Part shown: positions 18,630 to 29,347 of the stretch, one piece after another
Layout: every line of letters begins with the position of its first letter
Position numbering within the stretch: the first letter of the stretch is position 1
NCBI GenBank assembly: GCA_009103225.1
Contig: RHPI01002262.1
Location: 626,538 to 665,230 of the forward strand
Length of the DNA: 38,693 nucleotides
Direction of reading: 5' to 3'
DNA from: Chlorokybus atmophyticus
Lineage: Eukaryota > Streptophyta > Chlorokybophyceae > Chlorokybales > Chlorokybaceae
Position numbers and translations under genes: made by a program
Notes under the pieces: model-generated
What the model was told of the DNA's origin: nothing
Seen by the model: only the letters and a program-made list of their open reading frames with translations
The model's database searches: none

Positions 18630-19913
18630 TCATGCATCGTCTTTGCTGAACATGCCAACAAGCTCGCCTTGTGCCAAGACATGGCCCTGTCACACACAAC
18701 AAACGCACAGAAACCCTCTGATTGTAAGCACGCAGAAAAAAAAAGAGACGGTGCGCGCACGCATGCACACAGCCACCCACCTTCATGGCTTCCTCAAGCT
18801 TTTGCGCTGTCGGCTTCTCAGCAAACTTCAGCCGGGGAGTATCGAGGGCGTAAAGCTTAAAGCGGTAGCGGTGATCGCCGATGGGCGGTTTGGGACCCTT
18901 ATAATGATCTATTTTGAAGTCGTTGATGCCTTGCTCGGTGCTGGGCGGCAGGTCCGAATGCGGTGAAGAGGCTCCTTGCTTGAAACCTGCAACAGCCAAG
19001 ATAAAAATAAGTGGAGTATCAACATAACATAAGCTTTCAACACTGCTGAGAACTAATAGGGCTTGGCAAACAAAAGCCATTGCAAACGTCATGTTGTTGA
19101 CTGGCAGCGGCTTCTCACATGTTAATGGTGCTTTGCTGAGCCAAAGAAACACTCGTATTGGACAACAAGATGTACCTTTGGTGTCGGGAGGTATGTTGTA
19201 CACAACCCAGTGTATGAATGGGTTCGGTCTTGGATGCTTGGGGTCGGGCGCGTCCGGGTCGTCCATAATCAGCGCGAGGCTCTTGGCGTCCTCAGGCACA
19301 TTCTCCCATTCGAGCTATGAACAAGAAACAGGCAATTGACAAGGCAATCACCGCTCTACAACCACTGTCAGGACTGCTACTGGATTGCTTGCTGTCAAGT
19401 CATGGCGTTGACTTGGTAAGCACCTACAAGCTTTGCTAATGAACTTGATCAGTTGCTGGAAAGTGCTTTCTATAGCCTGCAAGCCATGCCACACAAAGAA
19501 CTGACGAGTCTAAAACCCAAGGCGAGGCAGACAGCTGTTACGTGTGTATGCAACGAAGCGGCTCTGCTGTGTTGCAGACTTGCACAAAGCGGAGAGCCTT
19601 AGCAGTACTCCATGCCAACTTGTAGTTCCCGCTTAGTACTGAACATGCTTCGCATGCATGTGCGCATCTACGTTGCGGCTACCTTGAGTATTTGCATGCA
19701 TATTGCGTGCATGCAAATACTCAAGGTACCTTACGTCGCAGGACTGCCTGCATGCGCGCAGGCATGCATGCAAGCACATGGATTCGTGAAACACTACAAG
19801 CAAGCAAGATGGTAGAGTACCGCTGGCGAGATGTCCTCCCCATAGCCAGTGAACTTCTTTGGAATACGTCCCATGTGCTGGAAGTCAGGCGACTTGACGA
19901 CAAGCTCAGGCAT
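18630..19913 (-). CDS. PEBP family protein, YbhB/YbcL type, 4 exons
   Basis: A phosphatidylethanolamine-binding-protein-fold protein of the bacterial YbhB/YbcL kind; biochemical role unknown. Exons on the minus strand: 19913-19821, 19314-19176, 18986-18781, 18686-18630 (164 residues, the normal length for the family). Seen motifs are the MPELVVKSPDF start, ALIMDDPDAPDP (anion-binding loop), NPFIHWVVYNIPP, PPIGDHRYRFKLYALD and GHVLAQGELVGMFSK at the C-terminus. The frame is open upstream of ATG 19913 to about 20110 with Ser/Ala/Thr-rich residues (TASTSTSPTLPVAVRSASFS) typical of a plastid transit peptide, but no in-frame ATG is present there. A further 5' exon is therefore likely and the true protein is probably longer. 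Confidence 0.9.
19680..19728. repeat. Perfect 21-bp inverted repeat in PEBP intron 1
   Basis: Arm 19680-19700 (TACCTTGAG...TTGCATGCA) and arm 19708-19728 are perfect reverse complements around the 7-nt loop TATTGCG. Transcribed from either strand it would form a 21-bp hairpin. Confidence 0.9.
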
Positions 19914-20170
19914 GCTTGCGGACGCAGCAGAGGAGAAAGAAGCGGACCGGACAGCTACTGGTAATGTTGGTGATGTTGAAGTTGAAGCTGTGACTGCTAC
20001 TAGCAACCAAGCAGGCTGCTGTTGCTGCTGCTTGCCGAATACGGCAGCGCTGCTTTGAAGACAGCTATTGGCCTCTTGTCGCAGTAACAGGCCACTCCCA
20101 CAGCGCAGCGCAGCCCTGGAAGCAAGCTGATAAGCAAACACACAGCACGCTGAGCAAAGCACACTCACAT

Positions 20171-21450
20171 GCAGCTAAAGCTCAAGCTTGTCTAGCCTGA
20201 CTTCCACAACGCTCAAGACAAACTGCTGCAATGGACATACAGGGCGAAAGCTAATACTTGGCGTGAAGCTCAAGCTGTTGCTGCTAAATAGTTCACTGCA
20301 TGCATTCAAGCTGCTTGTAGCAAGCAGTCAGCTTAAAGCTTCCTGTCACTGGGCTGCAGAGGCTGCCAGCTGGCAGCTTGTGTCTGATCTGAGGTCAGTG
20401 ATCTCGGGTTCACTAACAAGAGTTGAGCGCAACCCGTGATCAGTGATCCCCAACGTGCTAGGTTCGGTAAACTTATGTGAACGTGAGCTGTGATCACTTG
20501 GTGATCAATTTGTAGTCACTGTCAAGGCATCAGCAGGCGGCGTACATATTCTCCTGGGCGGCGGTGTGGCGGAGCTTGGGCATAGGGTTGTGCTTGTGCA
20601 AAGAGTTCGCTCCTGTTCGTGGCTGCTGGCAGAAACCGTCGGAGGAGGTTCGCTTTGACTTCTGCAGCTGCAGGTTTGTTGTGCTGTGCGTTTGCGGAAA
20701 GTTCTGGAGAGAGCTGCTGGTGGCAGTTGCTGTTTCTGTGGGCGTAGCTAGTTTATTTTCCCTGCCTGTTCGGCGCCGTTTGCTCGCATATCAACGTTTC
20801 CTCGCTGTTTGCCACGAGCAACGATATTGCTTGACGGAGTTTCACATTCTCCGGCTTCTGCAAAATACAACACACTGTGGTCGCACTTTTCGTGTATTGG
20901 GCTTCTGTCAACGACGGAAGGCGCGTCTCGTTGCACAAGTACAGTGGACAAAAGTATATGTCGTGTTGTTCAGTTTGCACAATGTCTGCGTGGCCGTTGC
21001 AAGCTGGTGCGACGATTGTCCTTGATTGCCACTAGGTATCCGTCAGCTGTAGCATCTTGATTGACATCAACTGGTAATAAGTCCTAGTGTGTTTGCTCGG
21101 CGTCATCGTACTGCTTGTACACAGGCAGATTGTATCCAGTTGTTCACCTTGCTGTCTTGCTCCCCATGCAGTCTACGATTGGCTTAACTGTAGCTTAGCA
21201 GGTGCATGCGTCTGTTGCATAGTGTGTATACATAATGTGGATACATGCTGCTGGTCATGTTGATTGCTGGTCATGCCTGCGGTAAATGGTTGTGTACTAG
21301 TTTCCATATTAGACAAAGTCATCTGCACAACACTGACTAGAGTAAATCATCATGTGCATATGTGCATGTGCTTTCGCACTCAAGTTTGAGTTCTCTCAGT
21401 AGCTGAGGTTGCTGTTGACCATCCATCACTGGCGGCAAGCAGGAGGCGCC
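20171..21450. other. Intergenic region between PEBP (-) and TMBIM (+)
   Basis: It should hold the 5' part of the PEBP gene and the TMBIM promoter/5' UTR. 20170-20350 is rich in repeated AAGCT/CAAGCT motifs, and 20395-20510 has a cluster of GTGATC words including an imperfect hairpin. A 150-codon open frame at 20564 has no family resemblance and I do not call it a gene. Confidence 0.5.
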
Positions 21451-23294
21451 ATGTATTCGTACGGGCAAGCTGGAGCCGGCTATGGCGCGCGAGGTGCTAA
21501 GTATAATGACCTGGAGGCTGGCGGCAGCACGCTGTTTCCAGGCCTCAGCGAAGCTGACTCTGAGATGCGATGGGGCTTCGTGCGCAAGGTGGGCATGCTG
21601 ATTAGGGCGTCATTTCAACATTGAGTCACCCATGGACAGGACACACATACATTGCCTGATTGGATGGACTGCGCGATGGTAACAAACGATGGGAATTACA
21701 TATCAAACCTATCCCGTATGTGTAGTACCTATTGCGTTTAGAGCATATGGGTACAGAAGCAAAACCACTGGTAGACATTTTAAGGTGTTGATCTTTATTA
21801 CCTTTAGGGGATCAATGTAGGTTTGACCGTGCCAATATGCATAAGCGTATGGTTTGTGGCATCACGTGACACACCCATACCTAATTAGCGGTGTACGGGA
21901 CCTCCGTCATATGGTTGGAGCGCACTGTTTGCTTGAGGGCCTCCTTCACAATTCTCTGTGGCGGGATCACTGTGCTCGATGGGCTCTGCGCATGTTTTGA
22001 ATTTTGCACACTGATCTGCTGTTGTGCAGGTTTACGGCATCTTAAGCATGCAGTTCTTGCTTACGGTCATTGTGAGCTCCATCATGGTGTTCTCTGAGCC
22101 CGTGAACCGTCTCGTCACTTCCAACCAGGCGTTTCTTATAGTTGCCATGCTCCTCCCGTTCGCTGGTAAGGCGTTCATTATTGTGGGGTTACTTGTGTTG
22201 ATGGATGCCTCCTTCAGCGTGTCATACCTGTAGTGTACTCTTTAGCAGCTTGGTTGGCATTGTTAGTTCTGTAATGATCATCTCATGCAGTGCTATGTTT
22301 GCAGTGATGATTCCCTTGTACTGTTATCGTTATCATCACCCGCTCAACTTGGTGCTGCTCGGTCTCTGGGTGAGTACAATTGGCTGCTTTGTTGGCAAAA
22401 CACAATGCTTGTCGCATGTTCTAGTTGGCAGCTACTAACATCTACCTTTGCAGACTGTGGCTATCAGCTTGACTGTTGGAGTAGCCTGTTCTTTTGTGGC
22501 TGGTAAGCGTCATGTGCGTGGCCTTGGCTACACTGAAAAACATGATTACAGTGGGAGCTTACATCTGCTGTTTTTCAGGTGTGGTGGTGCTGGAGGCTTT
22601 GATCCTCACAGCTGCCGTTGTGGGGGGCTTGACAGCGTACACGTTCTATGCTGTCAAGCAGGGCAAGGATTTCAAGTAAGACACTCAACTTGGGGCTCTG
22701 TGCACAATTTAACCGAAGCACTTCAAGTCCATGCGTACTGGTTGTGTAAGCTATGCTTCATGGTGTTATATTATTTGTGTACGTGTGTTTGCAGCATGCT
22801 GGGACCCATGCTGTTTGCATCCCTGTGGGTTCTGATCGCTTGGGGCTTCATCCAGTTCTTCTTCGCTCCAGGGCCCATCGGCAGGTGTGTACTCACACGC
22901 TTCTTTGTTCTCTGCGCCTTTCCTGGTGTCCATATGTCTGCGTTCCTTCTCTTGATGCCAGCAAATGGTGACTTGCATTAACATAAGAGCTTCCAGGTGA
23001 TAACAATTGCATTCTTTCGGTTTTCAGGATGATCTACTCTTTGATTGGAGCCATCATCTTCAGCGCATACATCGTGTACGACACTGACAACCTCATCAAG
23101 CGTAAGCAGCCCTTTTGTATGCAGAGCGGCGCAGTTGAAGTGTGGTGCCTAACAGCATCGGTGCTTACTTGCTGTTGTTGGCAGGCTTCTCCTACGACGA
23201 GTACGTGTGGGCCTCCGTGGCTTTGTACCTTGACGTGATCAACCTCTTCTTGAGGATCCTTGAAATTCTGCAACAAATGAATAACCAGCAATAG
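21451..23294 (+). CDS. TMBIM / BAX inhibitor-1-like (Lifeguard type) membrane protein, 8 exons
   Basis: A seven-transmembrane-segment protein of 252 residues of the TMBIM family, which in other eukaryotes sits in ER or Golgi membranes and affects Ca2+ leak and cell death. Exons: 21451-21588, 22030-22165, 22305-22369, 22454-22502, 22579-22675, 22795-22884, 23028-23101, 23185-23294; all phases agree. The N-terminus is soluble, Gly/Tyr-rich (YSYGQAGAGYGARGAKYNDL). Family marks are FVRKVYGILSMQFLLTV, a hydrophilic NRLVTSNQ loop, IIFSAYIVYDTDNLIKR and the C-terminal FSYDEYVWASVALYLDVINLFLRIL. The closest type is the plant Lifeguard (LFG) branch. Exons 3 and 4 are very short (65 and 49 bp). Confidence 0.94.
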
Positions 23295-23342
23295 GCGTGC
23301 AGTGTCCTTTGGGTGCAGTAAAGCTGCGGGGTCAGAAGGGTC

Positions 23343-23348
23343 AATAAA
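23343..23348 (+). promoter_or_regulatory. Candidate poly(A) signal of TMBIM gene
   Basis: AATAAA occurs 49 bp after the TMBIM stop codon, a suitable position for a polyadenylation signal. Green algae often use TGTAA instead, so this is tentative. Confidence 0.35.
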
Positions 23349-25315
23349 TGTGTAGTTGCTGAAACGTTTGTTTGTGTTGTATGGTGTATAGTTGTCTTTG
23401 TTATTACGTAGCTTTTGGGGTGTGCTGTTAGCAGTGCGTTTTGTTGCAACTATCTCTGTCTTCAGCAGTGTGACCACCAATGTGCTGGCACGGTGTGACC
23501 TGTTGGGATCGTAACGTTAAACGGGGTCTGTGCTGTGCATTGGATCAGGTCTGCTAAGTGCTTGCTGCATCCACTCCCCTCTGCACACAATAAGTTGGAG
23601 ATTTATCCCCTCTGAATTTGTTCTCGGTGCTGTTGTTACTTGTGCCACTGTTGCTTGCTTTGCATAGCACATTTGCATATTATAGCTTTATGTACACCTG
23701 CGTGTAAGAGATGGTGTGCTAGACGTGTGTGCGGATTGTAGTAAGCACTTGTGTATAAAGCGTGTTTGCCGTACAGTGCACCTAGTTGAAATCTGCTCAT
23801 GAAGTGTATGAGTTGTGCTAGCAGTAACTGCACAATCAAGTGTATACGGCTGCACATGGTGGTGCAGGCAAGCGATGGGCAGCACCATTCGCTTGCTGCG
23901 CATGCTCTTGTGGTTGCTGCCTTGCTATGCCCCAAGTGCTGCTGAGGGCCCAGCGCGCTGCTGCTTCTTCTACCGTACTTGCTGCTTGCTGCTTGTGTTC
24001 GTACTAACGCTAACTTGCTCTGCTTCCTGCCTTGGCCGCTGCTAGTACGTTGCATTGTGGTTGCTTGCTGATTGTCACGTTGCAATGCCACAGTCTATGC
24101 CTATGCTAGCTGCTATTGTATTGCTAGTGTCTTGCCATTGTCCTTGCATATGCACAACTGCCATGGGTTTGTAGGCAATGCTTTCATGACTCTGGTAGAC
24201 CAGCTCCTAAGTTACCTCATAGCGCTTGAATTTGCATGTGCTGTGTGCCGTCGCATCAGCACCACATGATGCGATGAGTGACTCCAAGAGAACCCGAAAG
24301 AAATCGCAACTCAGAGGAACATCTGATTGAGAACTGGTGGAGCTCCGGACCCATTCTGGCTGTTACGTTATGTTCTAGCTGGGCGCGCCTGTCTTGGCAT
24401 GCGCGGTGAGGCTGTGTGTGATTGCAAACCCTAGTGTTCATCTCTCCTGCTGTGCATGTGTGCTTGCTTGTGTTGGTTACATCCGCGTGAGCACACTTGC
24501 ATCAGTACCACTGGAAATCCTATGTATTGTGGAACGCATATATTGAATGCTGATAAATGTGTGGCAGTAGCAGTATTGTGCTCAAGTGCAGTCAAACTAT
24601 CAATGACCCCAAGAATTCCTCATCTATTCGATAATCAAATCACAGTGTTTCGATACAGGTTTGCACACTTGGAATGGTTGCATGGATGTTGTAAGGCATG
24701 GCGCGCAAACAGTTGGGCCACACATTGACACATCACTGTCAGTGTGGGTTGTGCGCCTGTACATGTGTACATACAGTACAGTGCTTTGCGTACATGGGTT
24801 CCACACACAGTGTTGCTCGCTTGCTTAGTCAACCGGCTACACTAGAAAGAGAAAAAGGAAAGTTCGAAATCAATTGGACGAGGGACTTCGAACAGAAGGG
24901 AACTGCTACCAGGCCAGGCTGCCACTACTACTCAAATGCTAACACATGCGACCAGATGCAGCCAAGGCCGCAACGCGTAAACCAGCATCACCCACACGCA
25001 AGCGCGGGTGGAGGTTGGCGTGCAAGCGACGCTGTCCCTGTTGGAAGCACAGCCACCCACTTGCAGTGCGGGCCTCGCTGCTACATCCGAATTCGCGCTG
25101 AACGCGAAAATCTGGCAACAAGTCGTTACCAGACTGCTGCTCTCATCTGCTCGCTGCTTTCTGTCACTTGGGATAGCTGCAACGGCTACAACTGTTGACA
25201 CTGCTACCCATTGACCGTACGACACATACTCACACTACGCAGGGTTGCGTCCAGACTAAGCTCTCAACTGCGCGCATGTGCGGTAAAAGAAGAAGTCTCT
25301 CACGCGACCGCTGCT
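23349..25315. other. Convergent intergenic region, TMBIM (+) to NSUN6-like (-)
   Basis: Nearly 2 kb without a recognisable gene. TTGCTTGCTG/CTTGCTGC-type words repeat around 23900-24070. Short open frames exist on both strands but none shows conserved motifs or joins with another by splice phase. Confidence 0.5.
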
Positions 25316-28300
25316 TCACTCCGCTACATGGAACTTGGCAATGAAGAAAGCGATCGTGTCGAGTTCATTGCTAGGATCAAAGCTCTGGACCAGGCGAGAC
25401 TCGTCCTCTGTGAGCCATGCGCGGCCACCAAAACCGTCGTCAACATCCGCGCCGCCTATCAGGCCGGGACCGCCAATGTACGGCTCCTGCGCTGCCAGCG
25501 TCAGGTTGGGATACGTGTCTAAAGCGTAGCGCACTAGGCCTTCGTTCTCTCCTGGATTGAGTGTGCATCTGTGCACAGAACGGACACAACAGCAGCATAA
25601 CAAGAAGTGAGATGGCAAAATAGATGGGGTGGCAGAATGAAACACAACAGGACTGCTGGGCAGCAGTCTTGTGCATCGTTGAGGGTGGATGCATCACTTA
25701 CGTGGAAAAGACTATTGTGCCACCGGGTCGCACCAGCTTCATTGCTGACTCGAACAGCTTGCGCTGGTACAGGACAAACTTGCGAAGATCTGCCAATGAC
25801 AGCTGCAAACATGAAGCAGTCAGCAAGATGATAAACGAAACTGCTTGTCAAGCGTACTCCAGATGTACTGACAGCACCATAACCAGCATTTCCAGCATTG
25901 CACTACATTGTGTTTGAGGCCCCAGACACAAAATAGTTACGGCTTGATTATTGAAGCAGCACAGGCGTGCGCGCGCGCATAAGCATGCATATCCTGTAAC
26001 AAACACTATCCATGATGTGAATGGGTGATGTTCAAGCAACCGCACCTCTTCCACCCACAGACGCGGACGCAAGCCTAGAGCAGAGCACGGTGCGTCCAGC
26101 AGAACGCGGTCAAAGGAGTGGGCAGGGAAGCCTTTCACTTCACAGCCATTGACTGCATCTGCACCATCTGCGACACTGAAGCCGGAAGCACGTCAGTTGC
26201 CAACTATTAAAATCCAATTTGTATCCAATTTGTATTAACTTTTGGCTGCTGCAACATGTGTATGAGGTTACCAACACAACTTACCTGGGAGGCAGTGCAG
26301 CTTTGGTGGCATCCAGTTTGTAAGCGCTTATGCAGGTGAACCCCAGCTCATTGGCGAGGTCTCTTATCTGCTGGGCCTTAACGTGCGACTTGTCCAGCGC
26401 TATGAGGGTGCCCTTGTCCTGACACACCAACACAAGGTGTGTGACACTCAATGATGCGCGCATGACGTACAACAATCAACACATGGAACCCATTGTTGTT
26501 GATGGACTTGTTGGCAAGATACACTGTGACACGCATGCAGCAAGTGTTGATTGAAGCCCACATGATAGTTACCTCCATGCATTGTGCGATAGCCGTAGTC
26601 TTGCCGCCCGGGGCGGCGCACATGTCAATGACACGCTCACCCGGCCGCGCACCCAGTACCTGCGCGGCCACAATGCTCGGCAGATTCTGCACATACATCT
26701 TGCCGTGCAGTAAGCCTGCAAGCACAACGCGTGTTACATGGAGCAAACAAAATGTGCGCAGGGACGTTGGCGCAAGAATTGTCTGCACACACATAGCATG
26801 CAATGACACAATGTTGTTCAATTGGCGGACCTGTATGTGCACCTGCATGTCAATCCACAACCGGAAGCTAAGTCAAAAATCCAACGCATGGTGGCTCCCC
26901 TAGCCACAGCCCATAGCCTCACCACTGCATGATGGCAGGTTGAACACTCTCCTCTCCATGATAACCGCTATGCCGCTCATGGAGCCAAAAATCTGCCGCA
27001 AGACAACAAAACACATCATACCGCAGTCAAGTAACTGCATCGCACCATGCTGCATGTGCGTTGCTCAGCCAAGATTTGCATGTGCACTCCTGATGCTATT
27101 AACTTGATGAAATGTGTATGTGCTTTTGAACCTGGAAGACAACCAACATGTGATGCAAATGCACTTATGGTGGTCATGTCACGTCTGCAGTAGTAGTAGG
27201 TGCAACAAAGCTGTCCATTGTGTTTTGTAGCAACACACACAGTTAGGATGCCTACTAACATGCAGGAAATAGGAATACATGTTGTGCGGGCTCTGATCAT
27301 CACCTGAGCCCTAGTGAGTTGAGCACGCCCGATGCCGAGACAAAGCGCAAGCCTGCCTGCAGCAAGCCGCCCGCCGCTGTCAAGCTCGTGCGCTGAGCCT
27401 AGCGTCGTGCCGCGTGTCATCTGAATCGACTTGCCTCCAGCTGCCTCAACCTATGCAAGATGCACAGCATATTGGACTGTGCTTTGCGCAACATGTTAAC
27501 AGGTGGTATGGCGAAAAGTCGTGCAATGCATAACAGGTGCTTGTGCTTGCTGATGGTTCCATCATCAAGGATAACGAGCAACACTGCGTTTCCATGTTGA
27601 CATGTAAGCGGGTTTGCAAGCAGAGGACCAGTTTTCCAAAAAAAAACAAATGTGATGTCACTGGAAGTGTTTACAGACAGTTGAAACGTACCTCTACTGA
27701 AACAATGACTAGATCACCAGCTTCTACGCTAGAACTGCACCCCAGAACGCCGGGCACATACACCTGCAAACAACATGCACGCCAAGCTTAGCTCCAAGGC
27801 ATGCAACGCACAGGCAAGAGAGGACCTGACGAACGGCATCAGCATCCATACTAAAAAGTGCATGCTACTACTCACTTGAGCTCCACGAAGAACTGCCTCT
27901 CCGCATCGTCGTGAGACAACAATCTCTTTGTACACATCATGCGCATCATAGTCGATGTGGTGCGGGCCGGAGCCGCCGACCATCACAACATGGGGAATGG
28001 ACTCGTGAGCGAACACCGCACGCTTTTCACCGTCGCAGGCAAATGCGACCCCGTTCTCGCATTGCTGCAGTTGCGAATCTGCGGCTTCGAGGGCCGCCGA
28101 GAGTTGAGGTATTAACTCTTCTACGGGGACTCTGGACCTGCAGCATGTCTCTAGAGGTGGCCGCCTGCGGTGAAGCATGTTGGTTGCAACTGCGCGCATG
28201 CCACAGGCAACACCACGCGCGCGTGCACACCCACAGCATCAACGAGTAACTGCTTGCAGGGGTTTGCAAATAAGCGACGTTACAGACATTGTGTTAGTGG

Positions 28301-28645
28301 ACAATATGTGACCACAAAAAGCACCTTTCAAATGCTGCACCCACTACAATGGACAATGCACACACTACATGACACCATCGTGCCCCTGCTCACGCTTGCA
28401 GAGGCATCCACACATGCGGGTATGACGACTTTGGTATGCTGTGAAGAAGAGCCCTACACGACAGTTGTAGATGCTGACGGTCATCATGTGTGAGCTGCAA
28501 CTGCCTTGAGAATGTCATGCACGAATGCTCGCACTTACGCTAGCGCATGCACAATCCTGTCGAACTTGTTGGCGCCGTACGCAGCCGCCAAGTACTCTCT
28601 GACAGCTGGCTGCCACTTGAGCACAGGCCTGAAGCAACGCTCCAT
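25316..28645 (-). CDS. NSUN6-like tRNA/RNA m5C methyltransferase with PUA domain, 10 exons
   Basis: A NOL1/NOP2/Sun RNA cytosine-5 methyltransferase using S-adenosylmethionine, 481 residues (human NSUN6 is of similar size). Exons on the minus strand: 28645-28539, 28164-27876, 27763-27692, 27450-27304, 26992-26923, 26715-26573, 26418-26285, 26175-26046, 25802-25702, 25568-25316; all phases agree. An in-frame stop two codons before ATG 28645 fixes the start. The N-terminal part has RPPLETCCRSRVPVEELI, then a PUA-like segment (about 95-190, HVVMVGGSGPHHIDYD, GEAVLRGAQVYVPGVLGC). The MTase core has the SAM loop 260-268 (MCAAPGGKT), ALDKSHVK, the PCS motif with C351 (LLDAPCSALGLRP) and the TCT motif with nucleophile C399 (FSTCTLNPGENEG). 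Order PUA before the core's end and the GLRPRL segment fit the NSUN6 branch. The likely target is the tRNA 3' end/acceptor region by homology. Confidence 0.93.
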
Positions 28646-29347
28646 GAACTACAAGATGGAGGCGACCCTTCTCCACCTGTGCAGCTTTGTCCTTCTTCTA
28701 CTTGTAAAACTTCATGACCTGTTGAAGAAGTTATGATATATCCGCATGCCATTCTCACTTTTCACAGTGACGAGGTTACGAACAAGCATGCAGACAACCA
28801 CGACAGCAACTGCTGCTTAGCACCTTGAGGTTGGAAACCGGTTAAGAGATGCTTGCGAGAGGAGGAGGAGACTTCAGCTTACACGCCTGGGCCTTGAACT
28901 GCTTGCTAGAGCGCAATGTGATGCTGCTGTTGACTGTGGCAGCAATCCCAACTGTGCAAACACTGCTCCAAGCACAGTGCTCAGCTGCTAGTCAAGCGCT
29001 GTCAGGTCAGTGACCTGATAATGGAACCACAGCCAGCTCCGGTACTTGCTTAATGCACCTCTACAGTGCATGCTGTCATAGCATTAAGCACCGATCCGGC
29101 GACGCCACCTACACCGCCACCCCCGCCGCCGCCAGGCACATCCATACTGGTGCGTTCAGTGCCTTAACAAAGTAAACTGGTAGCCTTCTCATTCACATGT
29201 TAATCGTGACATGCTTGACAGTGGTGAGAACTTTTTCAGATTGAACTGCTTCAGGCGTGCGTTAAGTGTTTCAGGCTAAACTATTCAATGTCTTAATTGC
29301 ATTGCCTTGCTGCAGCTTTGGCGGCGGCGGCGGCGGCGGCAACAACG
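28646..29347. promoter_or_regulatory. Shared upstream region, NSUN6-like (-) and RsfS (+)
   Basis: 702 bp between divergent start codons. It contains a CCGCCACC-rich block (about 29095-29140) and a GGC-repeat just before the RsfS ATG (29320-29340). No TATA element is clear. Confidence 0.4.

Noticed and set aside
20564-21025. 150-codon open frame upstream of TMBIM
   Set aside because: No ATG start, Cys/Val/Leu-rich composition without motifs; more likely 5' UTR or intergenic.
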